Shown here one piece after another: positions 8,918-17,295 of a stretch of DNA of 64,000 nt (its first letter is position 1; every line of letters begins with the position of its first letter). The notes beneath the pieces are model-generated. The model was not told the origin of the DNA. It did no database searches and was given only the letters and a program-made list of their open reading frames with translations. The stretch comes from Enhydrobacter aerosaccus (GTDB lineage Bacteria; Pseudomonadota; Alphaproteobacteria; Reyranellales; Reyranellaceae), in contig NZ_FUWJ01000003.1 in NCBI RefSeq assembly GCF_900167455.1, positions 186,001 to 250,000 on the forward strand, written 5' to 3'. Position numbers and translations under genes: made by a program.

Positions 8918-9414
8918 GCGCCCTCGTCCTCGCGGTCCCAGCGATGGACAAAGCGCGGCGCCTTCATGCGGGCGATGGCGGCCTCGAGTTCCTGGCCGAC
9001 GCGCTCGCGCTCGTCCGGTCCCAGGAAGCGGCCGAGCACGACCCGATTGCCGCGTGAGCTGGCGACCAGGCGTTCCTCGGTCCGTTCGAGCTTGAGCCAG
9101 TAGGCATCGAGCCGGACTTCCTCGCGCTCGCCGTCCGGGGCGACGCGGTCGATGATCAATTCGCTGTCCGTCAGCGTCAGCGCCTCGCTGCGGCGGGCAT
9201 CGAAGTAGTTGCGCTGGAACAGCCACCACAGCAGGGCGATGTCGAGCCCCATGAAGCCCATCACCGGCCAGGCGCCCATGAAATAGGCGGGCAGGCCGAT
9301 CATCAGGTTGGCGGCCACCACCACCCGGATCAGCCATTTGAACCCCGTCGGCGGCAGGCTGCGGTAGGGGCGGAGCAAGGTGGCAAAATGGATTGCCGAA
9401 GATGAGTCGGCCAT
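8914..9414 (-). CDS. DUF2244 domain membrane protein
   Basis: A 166-residue protein with two closely spaced membrane segments (about residues 27-65, around VVVAANLMIGLPAYF and GFMGLDIALLWWLF) followed by a soluble C-terminal domain. The pattern FATLLRPYRSLPPTGF, RNYFDARR and LDAYWLKLERTEE is that of DUF2244, common in alphaproteobacteria and often found near nth, as here. Function unknown. It is divergent from nth, with 34 bases between their starts, and its stop overlaps the stop of dapB. Confidence 0.88.
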   Translation of the reverse strand: MADSSSAIHFATLLRPYRSLPPTGFKWLIRVVVAANLMIGLPAYFMGAWPVMGFMGLDIALLWWLFQRNYFDARRSEALTLTDSELIIDRVAPDGEREEVRLDAYWLKLERTEERLVASSRGNRVVLGRFLGPDERERVGQELEAAIARMKAPRFVHRWDREDEGA

Positions 9415-9448
9415 GGCGTCACCCTAATGCCTCGGCTAGCGTCCCGCC

Positions 9449-10096
9449 ATGCCCTTGATGAAGCCTGCCGAGATCCACGTTTTCTTCACCCGTCTGCGGG
9501 AGTCCATTCCGGAGCCCGAAACCGAGCTCGAATACGACACGATCTACCAGCTCCTGGTCGCCGTCGTGCTCTCGGCGCAGGCCACCGACGCCGGGGTCAA
9601 CCGGGCCACCAAGCCGCTGTTCGAGAAGATCAAGACCCCGGCCCAGATGCTGGCGCTCGGCGAGAAGAAGCTGATCGACTACATCAAGACCATCGGGCTG
9701 TACCGCACCAAGGCAAAGAACGTCATGGCGCTGAGCCGGTTGCTGGTCGAGAAGCATGGCGGCGAGGTCCCGCGCAGCCATGAGGCGCTGCAGGAGCTGC
9801 CGGGCGTCGGCCGCAAGACCGCCAACGTGGTGATGAACGTGGCCTTCGGCGAGGCGACCATCGCCGTCGACACGCACATCTTCCGCGTCGGCAACCGCAC
9901 CGGCCTGGCGCCGGGCAAGACGCCGCTCGAGGTCGAGCTCAAGCTGCTCAAGCGGGTGCCGGAGGAATTCCGCCTGCACGCCCATCATTGGCTGATCCTG
10001 CACGGGCGCTATACCTGCAAGGCGCGCAAGCCCGAATGCCCGCGCTGTGTCGTGAACGACGTCTGCAAGTTCAAGGCGAAGACGATCGCCGCCTGA
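9449..10096 (+). CDS. nth: endonuclease III (DNA glycosylase/AP lyase)
   Basis: A 215-residue base-excision repair glycosylase for oxidised pyrimidines with AP lyase activity. The helix-hairpin-helix LPGVGRKTANVV contains the catalytic lysine, and the catalytic aspartate is in IAVDTHIFRVGNR. The C-terminal 4Fe-4S cluster motif is intact with spacing C-x6-C-x2-C-x5-C (CKARKPECPRCVVNDVC). Length matches E. coli Nth (211). Confidence 0.97.
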   Translation: MPLMKPAEIHVFFTRLRESIPEPETELEYDTIYQLLVAVVLSAQATDAGVNRATKPLFEKIKTPAQMLALGEKKLIDYIKTIGLYRTKAKNVMALSRLLVEKHGGEVPRSHEALQELPGVGRKTANVVMNVAFGEATIAVDTHIFRVGNRTGLAPGKTPLEVELKLLKRVPEEFRLHAHHWLILHGRYTCKARKPECPRCVVNDVCKFKAKTIAA

Positions 10097-10113
10097 CAGC
10101 GCTGCGCGCCAGC

Positions 10114-10560
10114 TCACGCCAGCGCCCGCAGGCCGGCGCGCAGGGCCGCTGGATCGGTGCCGGCCAGTTGCTGGTCGACCGCGGCATGCTCGCGCTCCCA
10201 GACCGGCATCGCCTTGCGCAGCAACCGGCGGCCATCGCGCGTGAGCACGATCCGGCGACCGCGGCGATCTGACGGATCGACCGTCGTCTCCAGCAGGCCG
10301 CGCCGCTCCAAGGGCTTCAGATTGGCGGTCAGCGTGGTGCGGTCCATGGCGAGCAGCGATGCCACCGCGCTGATCGACGGCGGCTCGGGCCGATTGAGCG
10401 ACATCAGCAGCGAGAATTGGCCGTTGGTCAGGCCGACCGGCCGCAGCGCCTCGTCGAAGCGCCGGGCGAGCGCCCGCGCCGCGCGCTGGGTGGCGAAGCA
10501 CAGGCAACGATCATGCACATACTTGGTTGTTTCGTAGGGAAGGTCGACCAGCTTTGACAT
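10114..10560 (-). CDS. MarR family transcriptional regulator
   Basis: A 148-residue winged-helix regulator. The core contains SLNRPEPPSISAVASLLAMDRTTLTANLK, a typical recognition-helix region, then the wing DPSDRRGRRIVLTRDGRRLL. The N-terminal CFATQRAARALARRFDEAL has one cysteine near the start, as in redox-sensing MarR/OhrR proteins, though this alone does not prove sensing. It is divergent from the duplicated DUF1428 gene, and a perfect 12-base palindrome lies between them, so it probably represses itself and that gene. Confidence 0.92.
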   Translation of the reverse strand: MSKLVDLPYETTKYVHDRCLCFATQRAARALARRFDEALRPVGLTNGQFSLLMSLNRPEPPSISAVASLLAMDRTTLTANLKPLERRGLLETTVDPSDRRGRRIVLTRDGRRLLRKAMPVWEREHAAVDQQLAGTDPAALRAGLRALA

Positions 10561-10571
10561 GGGCTATTTAC

Positions 10572-10583
10572 GTTGATATCAAC
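10572..10583. promoter_or_regulatory. perfect palindrome, probable MarR operator
   Basis: GTTGATATCAAC is a perfect 12-base inverted repeat 12 bases upstream of the MarR start and 35 bases upstream of the DUF1428 start. AT-rich TTGATATCAA-type sites are typical of MarR/OhrR operators. Position between divergent genes and symmetry support the call; binding is inferred. Confidence 0.65.
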
Positions 10584-10617
10584 CCTTCCCGTCAAGACCA
10601 ACCAAGAGGAGGACGCC

Positions 10618-11328
10618 ATGACCTATGTGCAAGGATTCGTCGTCGCCGTCCCGGCTGCGGCCAAGGACGCTTACCTCTCGTTGGCCGCCAAGGCCGCCCC
10701 GCTGTTCAAGGAGTTCGGCGCCCGCCGCCATGTCGAAGCCTGGGCCGACGACGTGCCGGACGGCAAGGTCACCGACTTCAAGGGCGCCGTGAGGGCCAAG
10801 CCCGACGAGGTCGTCGTCTTCTCCTGGATCGAATATCCCAGCAAGGCCGTGGCCGACGCAGCCCAGGCAAAGTTCATGAGCGACCCGCGCGTCAAGGACA
10901 TGGGCGAGATGCCGTTCGACGGTCAGCGCGCGATCATGGGCGGCTTCACGCCCCTGATCGACGAGCGCGGCAGTGGCCGGACGGGCTATGTCGACGGCTA
11001 TCTGGTGCCCGTCCCGACCGCCAACAAGGACGCCTATCGCGCGATGGCCACCAAGGCCGCGGCGCTGCTCAAGGAGTTCGGCGCCGTGCGCGTGGTCGAG
11101 GCCTGGGGCGACGACGTGCCCGACGGCAAGGTCACCGACTACAAGGGCGCCGTGAAGGCCACGGGTGACGAGAAGGTCGTCTATTCCTGGGTCGAATGGC
11201 CGTCCCGCGCTGTCCGCGACGAGGGCTGGAAGAAGATGATGGCCGACGAGCGGATGCGCGGCCGCGACATGCCCTTCGACGGCAAACGCCTGATCTATGG
11301 CGGCTTCGCCCCAATTCTGGACGCCTAG
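10618..11328 (+). CDS. tandem DUF1428 protein (two fused copies)
   Basis: A 236-residue protein made of two copies of the DUF1428 (YbaA-like, dimeric alpha-beta barrel) domain, about residues 1-118 and 119-236. Each copy repeats KEFGAxRxVEAWxDDVPDGK, VTDxKGAV, the VVxSWxExPS region and MPFDGxR. Single-copy family members are about 118 residues, so this is an in-frame fusion. ATG at 10618 is preceded by GAGGA; an earlier in-frame ATG at 10573 would lie in the palindrome. Function unknown; the divergent MarR gene suggests induction by a small molecule or stress. A VOC protein follows 30 bases later. Confidence 0.88.
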   Translation: MTYVQGFVVAVPAAAKDAYLSLAAKAAPLFKEFGARRHVEAWADDVPDGKVTDFKGAVRAKPDEVVVFSWIEYPSKAVADAAQAKFMSDPRVKDMGEMPFDGQRAIMGGFTPLIDERGSGRTGYVDGYLVPVPTANKDAYRAMATKAAALLKEFGAVRVVEAWGDDVPDGKVTDYKGAVKATGDEKVVYSWVEWPSRAVRDEGWKKMMADERMRGRDMPFDGKRLIYGGFAPILDA

Positions 11329-11358
11329 CATCTCTGCTCCACCGCAAAAGGATCCGTC

Positions 11359-11832
11359 ATGGCCAAGAACATCGTCTGCCTCTGGTACGACAAGGACGCC
11401 GAGGCCGCGGCCCGCTTCTATGCCGCGACCTTTCCCGACAGCGCCGTAAAGGCGGTCCATCGCGCACCCGCCGACTATCCGTCGGGCAAGAAGGGCGATG
11501 TCATCACGGTCGAGTTCACCGTCGCCGGCATTCCCTGTATCGGCCTCAATGGCGGCCCCGCCTTCAAGCACAACGAGGCCTTCTCCTTCCAGATCGCCAC
11601 CGACGACCAGGCCGAAACCGATCGCTACTGGAACGCCATCGTCGGCAATGGCGGGCAGGAGAGCGCGTGTGGCTGGTGCAAGGACCGCTGGGGCATCTCC
11701 TGGCAGATCACACCGCGCGTGCTGACCGAGGCAGTTGCCGCCGGCGGCGCCGAAGCCAAGCGCGCCTTCGAGGCGATGATGGGCATGAAGAAGATCGACG
11801 TCGCCGCCATCGAGGCGGCGCGGCGCGGCTGA
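11359..11832 (+). CDS. VOC/PhnB-like family protein
   Basis: A 157-residue protein of the vicinal-oxygen-chelate fold, PhnB-like group (often named after 3-demethylubiquinone methyltransferase but not a methyltransferase). It begins NIVCLWYDKDAEAAARFYAATFPDS and has GLNGGPAFKHNEAFSFQI and the DRWGISWQITP hallmark of this group. PhnB-like proteins frequently lack metal ligands and have unknown function. It is probably co-transcribed with the DUF1428 gene. Confidence 0.85.
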   Translation: MAKNIVCLWYDKDAEAAARFYAATFPDSAVKAVHRAPADYPSGKKGDVITVEFTVAGIPCIGLNGGPAFKHNEAFSFQIATDDQAETDRYWNAIVGNGGQESACGWCKDRWGISWQITPRVLTEAVAAGGAEAKRAFEAMMGMKKIDVAAIEAARRG

Positions 11833-11855
11833 TCTTCCTCGCACGAACGACGACC

Positions 11856-12173
11856 CTACGCGGCGTCGGCCAGGATGGTGTCTGTCTCGTTGTCGACCAC
11901 CACCGACGTCTCGAAGTAGCGAATCTCCGGCGGAGCGCCATAGCGCTCCGCGATATAGGCCTGCCATTGCGGCGTGTAGACCGCCTCGGCATCGGCCTTG
12001 CTCTTCCACAGATAGACGCCGCCGCCGATGCGCTTCTCCGCATCGAACAGATAGTACTTGCGCACCAGCCCCTTCATGCCGCGGTACTTGGGCGCCGAGC
12101 CCTTGAACAGCTCGGCCGCCTTCTGCGCGTCGATGTCGGCCGGCAGCTTGAAGTTCACGATGGCGGTGATCAT
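11856..12173 (-). CDS. YdhR-like putative monooxygenase
   Basis: A 105-residue small protein with the dimeric alpha-beta barrel seen in YdhR-type putative monooxygenases: ITAIVNFKLP at the start, FKGSAPKYRGMKGLVRKYYLFD and GGGVYLWKSKADAEA. Enzymatic activity is not demonstrated for most members. It is the last gene of a leftward group nudB, MFS transporter, avidin homologue and this gene, with 18 bases to the avidin gene. Confidence 0.8.
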   Translation of the reverse strand: MITAIVNFKLPADIDAQKAAELFKGSAPKYRGMKGLVRKYYLFDAEKRIGGGVYLWKSKADAEAVYTPQWQAYIAERYGAPPEIRYFETSVVVDNETDTILADAA

Positions 12174-12191
12174 GCGTTTCCTCCTGGCTTG

Positions 12192-12593
12192 TCACTTCGG
12201 ACGATAGATGTCGGTGCCGCGGTCGAGCATCGGGCGGTTCGCCTCGGTGTCGAAGTAGGCGAGGCTCCACTCGGCATAGAGCCGGCCGCCCTGCAGGTAG
12301 CCGGTCCACGACGTCATGGTCCCGCAGTCGGCCGAGCCGTTGCGGGCCTGCATGGTGTAGGCGATGCGCTCGCCGTCGACCCAGCCGACGATGGGGAAGG
12401 CGATGCCGCGGCACTTGTAGCCCGGCGCGCTGCTGGAATAAGTGCCGGTCAAGCGGCCATCGGGCCCGATCGACTCGATCACCAGCTCCGAGCCGTGATT
12501 GTTCACCCAGCGCGTCTGCGGCGCCAGCGACTGGGCCGCGGCCGCCATCGGCAGGACGAGGAGGGCAAGGGCGCAGGGAGTGAACCATCTCAT
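12192..12593 (-). CDS. secreted avidin/streptavidin-like protein
   Basis: A 133-residue precursor with a Sec signal peptide (MRWFTPCALALLVLPMAAAA, cleavage near residue 21) and a domain matching the avidin beta-barrel. Aligned to streptavidin, the biotin contacts N23, S27, Y43, S45, T90, W92, W108 and D128 are kept as Asn31, Ser35, Tyr52, Ser54, Thr94, Trp96, Trp109 and Asp128. The residues at W79 and at the intersubunit W120 are not tryptophan (Ala83; ANRPM region). Two cysteines, Cys61 and Cys90, could form a disulfide as in dimeric rhizavidin. ATG at 12593 is chosen, with AAGGA upstream; a TTG seven codons earlier is possible. Confidence 0.85.
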   Translation of the reverse strand: MRWFTPCALALLVLPMAAAAQSLAPQTRWVNNHGSELVIESIGPDGRLTGTYSSSAPGYKCRGIAFPIVGWVDGERIAYTMQARNGSADCGTMTSWTGYLQGGRLYAEWSLAYFDTEANRPMLDRGTDIYRPK

Positions 12594-12623
12594 CGCGTAC
12601 AGGTCCTTGAGCAATGTCGCAGT

Positions 12624-14021
12624 TCAGGCCGGCGCGCGCGTTTCGCGCACCCGCCCGAGCAGCGCGAAGCCTAGCACCAGGAAGACGAGCACGCAGGCTA
12701 CGCCGAGCCGCGTCGACTGCGTGGCCGTGGTGACGACGCCGATGGCGAGCGGCGCCATCCAGGCGGTGGCGCGGCCCGACAGCGCGAACAGGCCGTAGAA
12801 TTCACCGCTCATGCCCGGCGGGGCGAGACGGCCGATCAGGGTGCGGCTGGCCGCCTGCATCGGCCCCATGCAGAAGCCCAGCAGCAGCGCGAAGGCCATG
12901 AAGGTCTGTTCCTGCGCCGAGCCGAACAGGCCGCGCGTCGCCGCCAGCGGCTGGACCGGCACGACGAACAGGATGCGGTCGGCCGTCACGCCGACGATGC
13001 CGACCGTCGCCACGATGACGCCGAAGGTGGCCGCCAGCACCGTACGCCGCGAGCCCATCCAGTCGTCGAACCGACCGCCCAGGAAGGCGCCGGGAATGGC
13101 GAACACGGTGAGGATGATGCCAAAGATGCCGAGCGTGGTCGTGCTCCAGCCGAAAGTGGCCGAGGCATAGACGCCGCCGAAGGCGATGATGGCCGCGAGC
13201 CCATCGTTGTAGAGCATGAAGGCGACCAGGAAGGCGAGCACGTTGCGATAGTCGCGCAGCTTGCCGAGGGTGGCGCGCAGCGAGGCACCGGCCTCCCGCA
13301 CGCACTGCCGCAGCGGCAGGCGGCGCGCGGCCGGACGGTCGGGCGCGAACAGGAACATCGGAGCCACGAACACGACCAGCCACAGCGCCGAAGCTGGCCC
13401 GGTCAGCCGCTCCAGCTCATGGCTGGCGGCATCGAGCCCGAACAGTGGCCGGTCGTTGGTCGGGGCGAGACCGAACATCGCCGGCAGGCTGACCGCCAGC
13501 ACGATGAACAGCGCGATCAGGCCGCCGACATAGCCCAGCCCCCAGCCGAAGCCGCTCAGCCGGCCCATGCGCTCCGGCCGCACGATGTCGGGCAGCTGCG
13601 CGTTGTTGAACACGATCGACATCTCGGCGCCCACCGTCGCCACGATGATGGCCCAGCCGATCGGCCCGGCGAGGTCGGGGCGGTGCGGATAGGCCCACCA
13701 CAGCGCCGCGCAGCCCGCGGCCAGCAGGAGCTGGAAGACGAAGACATAGGGTTTGCGCCGGCCGCCGGCATCGGCCATGGCGCCGAGGAACGGACTCAGC
13801 ACGGCGATGAAGAGGCCGGCCGTCGATTGCGTGAAGGCCCAGGCGCTCTGCCCCGCGACCGCGTCGCCGACCATCACGTTGGCGAAGTAGGGGGCGAAGA
13901 TGAAGGTGGTGACGACGGTGAAGAAGGGCTGATTGGCCCAGTCGAACAGCGCCCAGCTCCATTGGCCGAGCCGCGACGCCTCTTCCGTCGATGCCGCGAC
14001 GGCCGGCGAAACCGTCGTCAT
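12624..14021 (-). CDS. MFS transporter, UMF1/Atg22-like
   Basis: A 465-residue inner-membrane protein with about twelve hydrophobic segments. The N-terminal SWALFDWANQPFFTVVTTFIFAPYF is the hallmark of the UMF1 (Atg22-like) branch of the major facilitator superfamily, also seen in permeases linked to amino-acid efflux from yeast vacuoles. The start at 14021 overlaps the nudB stop as ATGA, so the two are translationally coupled; a longer frame begins inside nudB and is rejected. Substrate unknown. The avidin gene follows after 30 bases. Confidence 0.9.
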   Translation of the reverse strand: MTTVSPAVAASTEEASRLGQWSWALFDWANQPFFTVVTTFIFAPYFANVMVGDAVAGQSAWAFTQSTAGLFIAVLSPFLGAMADAGGRRKPYVFVFQLLLAAGCAALWWAYPHRPDLAGPIGWAIIVATVGAEMSIVFNNAQLPDIVRPERMGRLSGFGWGLGYVGGLIALFIVLAVSLPAMFGLAPTNDRPLFGLDAASHELERLTGPASALWLVVFVAPMFLFAPDRPAARRLPLRQCVREAGASLRATLGKLRDYRNVLAFLVAFMLYNDGLAAIIAFGGVYASATFGWSTTTLGIFGIILTVFAIPGAFLGGRFDDWMGSRRTVLAATFGVIVATVGIVGVTADRILFVVPVQPLAATRGLFGSAQEQTFMAFALLLGFCMGPMQAASRTLIGRLAPPGMSGEFYGLFALSGRATAWMAPLAIGVVTTATQSTRLGVACVLVFLVLGFALLGRVRETRAPA

Positions 14022-14485
14022 GCCGCGCTCCCGCGCCGGCCGACCCGGCGGGACAACTGCCACAGCGCGTCGCGGTTGGTGGGCGAGAAGACCTTCACCA
14101 TCGCCTCCTGCCACGGCAGCCAGAGCTGCGCGGTGTGCTCGGCGGGATCGAGCGTCGCCACCGCGACCTGCTCGACCTCGAAGCCAAACACGTGTTCGGT
14201 GTTGTGCGTCACGCCGGGAGCATAGCGCGCCCGCCATTGCGGCCAGATTTCATAGCGGTTGGTGAGCCGCCAGTCGGTCAGCGTGCCGGTGGCGAGCCCT
14301 GTCTCCTCCCGCAGCTCGCGCCAGGCCGTGGCGGCGAGATCGGCGTCGTCGGGCTCGCGCGAGCCGGTGACCGACTGCCAGAAGCCGGGCTGGGCCGCCC
14401 GCTCGATCAGCAGCACCTCGAGGGCCGGCGTATGGACCACCACCAGCACCGATTCCGGGATCTTGAACGTCATCGCCGCCAGCAT
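14018..14485 (-). CDS. nudB: NUDIX hydrolase, dihydroneopterin triphosphate diphosphatase type
   Basis: A 155-residue NUDIX enzyme. The match to E. coli NudB is in detail, not only in the Nudix box: PGFWQSVTGS, REPDDADLAATAWRELREETG (Nudix box with REx2EE) and RYAPGVTHNTEHVF. NudB removes pyrophosphate from dihydroneopterin triphosphate in folate synthesis. It heads the leftward operon with the UMF1 transporter and is divergent from dapD (74 bases apart). ATG at 14485 is used; ATG at 14473 is a possible alternative. Confidence 0.88.
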   Translation of the reverse strand: MLAAMTFKIPESVLVVVHTPALEVLLIERAAQPGFWQSVTGSREPDDADLAATAWRELREETGLATGTLTDWRLTNRYEIWPQWRARYAPGVTHNTEHVFGFEVEQVAVATLDPAEHTAQLWLPWQEAMVKVFSPTNRDALWQLSRRVGRRGSAA

Positions 14486-14559
14486 AGCGACCCTGCCGGC
14501 CGCGTCATTGACTCCCCGCCGCCCCCGGCTATGGTCCGGCGGCTTTTTCCGGGGGAACC

Positions 14560-15399
<840 letters not shown>

Positions 15400-15452
15400 G
15401 CTCACGCGGGTCTTCCCACGCGGAGCCCCCCTCCCCCTCGCAGAAAAAAATC

Positions 15453-15530
15453 GGCTCGCGAGGAATCGCCTAAAACGCCGGCCCTGCTGGACCAAAGCCA
15501 ATTCCTCGCGAGGCTCGCGAGCCTCGCGAG
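15453..15530. repeat. TCGCGA-rich nested inverted repeats downstream of dapD
   Basis: A 26-base perfect palindrome at 15505-15530 consists of three CTCGCGAG-type units (TCGCGA core three times). The 12-base CTCGCGAGGAAT at 15455-15466 is also the exact reverse complement of ATTCCTCGCGAG at 15501-15512, so the segment can fold into two alternative hairpins. No T-run follows. It may act as a transcript end or a protein-binding site; this is inference. Confidence 0.55.
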
Positions 15531-15691
15531 TGGCAACGGAAGCGATGCCCAGCGGAAAAGAGAGGGTGGACGGCGAGAACTGGCGGACCATAGCGTCATT
15601 TTACGCCTGAGGGCGGGCGGGACCCATTATGGTCGCCTATGATTGGTGAGGCCGATCCACGCCAAACGATCCTTTTCCCTTTGACCCTCTT

Positions 15692-16087
15692 CTACATGCG
15701 GCTCGCCTTCTCCTTCAGCGAAGCGATCGTTGTCCGCTCGGGATCCGGGACAAATGGGGGTGTCTGTCGTTGCAAAAGACCAAAGACATCACCGCTCGCT
15801 GATTCTGCGATACCCTTCAAATACATGTAGGCTGGCCGGCATGACCAATTGCTGCCGCTGCTTCCCGTAACGGGATTGACGCTTGGCGTCACATATCTGA
15901 AGCACACGGAGATAAGGTCAAAGTTGGCACACCCATCGGCCGTTCTCAGCGTGAACGGATTACTGTCGAGCTTCCATTCGCCAAGGACCAGGCCTCGATT
16001 TAGGAGATCTTGGAGGTGCTGAAGCCTTGTGTGGTACAGGGCGTGCGATCTCGCCGTGCCGATTCTCGCCGAGGAACTGGCGCGCAC
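15692..16087 (-). CDS. uncertain hypothetical protein
   Basis: A 131-residue frame starting with GTG at 16087. Its composition is balanced (for example ANFDLISVCFRYVTPSV and RPAYMYLKGIAESASGDVFGLL), unlike the repetitive Arg/Ala-rich shadows common in this GC-rich DNA. The start is unconvincing, codon third positions are not clearly GC-rich, and no family is recognised. It may be a remnant of transferred DNA. Confidence 0.22.
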   Translation of the reverse strand: MRASSSARIGTARSHALYHTRLQHLQDLLNRGLVLGEWKLDSNPFTLRTADGCANFDLISVCFRYVTPSVNPVTGSSGSNWSCRPAYMYLKGIAESASGDVFGLLQRQTPPFVPDPERTTIASLKEKASRM

Positions 16088-16102
16088 CGCCCAAACAAGT
16101 GA

Positions 16103-16648
16103 ATGATTCCGCCCATGACCAACGACCGCCTGCATCACCTCAAGGAACGCGGCATCGACGAGTTCCGGCGCTTCCTGCTGATGTTCCTTTATCTGTGGGT
16201 GGTGTTCGGCCTGTTCGTGCTGAACGAAAGCCTGGTGCTGAGCGAGCGGCACATCGTCTTCACGGCGCAGGGATTCGCCCTCATCAATGCCGCCATCATG
16301 GCAAAGGTGATGCTGATCGCCGAGAACCTGAAGCTCGGCCGCCGCTTCGACCACATGCCGCTGATCTATCCCATCGCCCACAAGTCGGCGGTGTTCGCTC
16401 TGGTGTTCATGGCGTTCCACGCCGCCGAGCGCGTGCTGGTCGGCGTGATCGGCGGACATTCGATCGCCGCCAGCCTGCCCCACATGGGCGGCGGCACCTG
16501 GAAGGGCGCCATCACGATCTGGGCTATCATGGCGATCTCCCTGTTGCCGTTCTTCGGCCTGCACGAGATCGGCCGGCTTCTCGGCGAAGGCCGGATGTGG
16601 GGCATCATGTTCCGGGCGCGGCCGAAAGGCGTTTCGATCGAGGATTGA
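16103..16648 (+). CDS. conserved membrane protein of unknown function
   Basis: A protein of about 181 residues with four predicted membrane segments (FLLMFLYLWVVFGLFVL; FALINAAIMAKVMLIAE; SAVFALVFMAFHAAERVLVGVI; AITIWAIMAISLLPFFGL). It has a short charged N-terminus and a cytoplasmic tail. The start may be ATG at 16103 or at 16115; neither has a clear ribosome binding site. No named family was recognised beyond alphaproteobacterial membrane proteins of this kind. Confidence 0.75.
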   Translation: MIPPMTNDRLHHLKERGIDEFRRFLLMFLYLWVVFGLFVLNESLVLSERHIVFTAQGFALINAAIMAKVMLIAENLKLGRRFDHMPLIYPIAHKSAVFALVFMAFHAAERVLVGVIGGHSIAASLPHMGGGTWKGAITIWAIMAISLLPFFGLHEIGRLLGEGRMWGIMFRARPKGVSIED

Positions 16649-16721
16649 AAGGGCGGCGATGGCGACGCATCGCGGTTTCGGGCCGGGCACCAGCTCGCTA
16701 TAGTTGCACAACGATAGCGTC

Positions 16722-16774
16722 AGGAGGTCGCCGTGAACTGCAGCATCGCAAACGCCATCGGCATCGACGGTTGA
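16722..16774 (+). other. possible 13-codon upstream reading frame before trmO
   Basis: AGGAGG at 16722-16727 is followed at ideal distance by GTG at 16733, which opens a 13-residue frame, [13 protein letters not shown], ending with TGA at 16772-16774. The trmO ATG is at 16779 and has no other good ribosome binding site, so translation may reinitiate after this short frame. Whether the peptide is made is unknown. Confidence 0.35.
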
Positions 16775-16778
16775 TGCC

Positions 16779-17279
16779 ATGGTGCGCCTGAACGAAATCC
16801 GGGAAGGCGAACTGGCGGTGCCGCTGCCGGCCCGACAGGATGCCGGCCTCTACTTCATCGGCACGATCCGCACGCCCTGGACCGACCGGCTCGAATGCCC
16901 GCGGCAGGGTCGCCTGGACGGTCCGACCTGCCGCATCGACGTGGCCTCGCCATGGGATCGGGGGCTGGAGGGCATCGAGGCATTCGAGCAGCTGGAGGTG
17001 CTTTACTGGCTGAACGAATCGCGGCGGGACCTGATGAAGCAGAGCCCGCGCAACGACGGCGAGGCGCGCGGCGTGTTCTCGCTGCGCACGCCGGTGCGGC
17101 CGAATCCGATCGGGACGTCCATCGTGCGGCTGGTGAAGGTGGACGGGCCGGTCCTCCACGTCAAAGGGCTCGATTGCCTCGACGGAACGCCGCTGATCGA
17201 CCTCAAGCCCGACCGCACGCTGTTCAACCCCCTGGCGCCGGCACAGGCCGGCGACTTCCAGGTCGGCGACGAGGCCTGA
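16779..17279 (+). CDS. trmO: tRNA (N6-threonylcarbamoyladenosine(37)-N6)-methyltransferase
   Basis: A 166-residue protein of the TrmO/YaeB (TsaA-like) beta-barrel family, which methylates t6A at position 37 of tRNA-Thr using SAM. Family signatures are visible: [51 protein letters not shown] and [15 protein letters not shown]. The C-terminal extension of E. coli TrmO is absent, as in many shorter bacterial homologues; not all of these have been tested on tRNA. Confidence 0.82.
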   Translation: MVRLNEIREGELAVPLPARQDAGLYFIGTIRTPWTDRLECPRQGRLDGPTCRIDVASPWDRGLEGIEAFEQLEVLYWLNESRRDLMKQSPRNDGEARGVFSLRTPVRPNPIGTSIVRLVKVDGPVLHVKGLDCLDGTPLIDLKPDRTLFNPLAPAQAGDFQVGDEA

Positions 17280-17295
17280 GCGGCCGGCATCGGCG

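Larger units (their letters stand above)
15400..16102. other. 703-base gap with no confident gene
   Basis: Apart from the TCGCGA palindromes, this gap has lower GC than its surroundings from about 15,640 on. It holds one leftward open frame (15692-16087, listed separately) and a short rightward open tail ending in the TGA at 16100-16102 that overlaps the next ATG (reading LAVPILAEELARTAQTSE). These look like remnants, and no family was recognised. Confidence 0.4.

Noticed and set aside
16772..16774. TGA between a short frame and trmO as a third selenocysteine codon
   Set aside because: Sequence after the TGA in that frame is unrelated to any redox family and TrmO is in another frame; no CxxC-type partner is visible.
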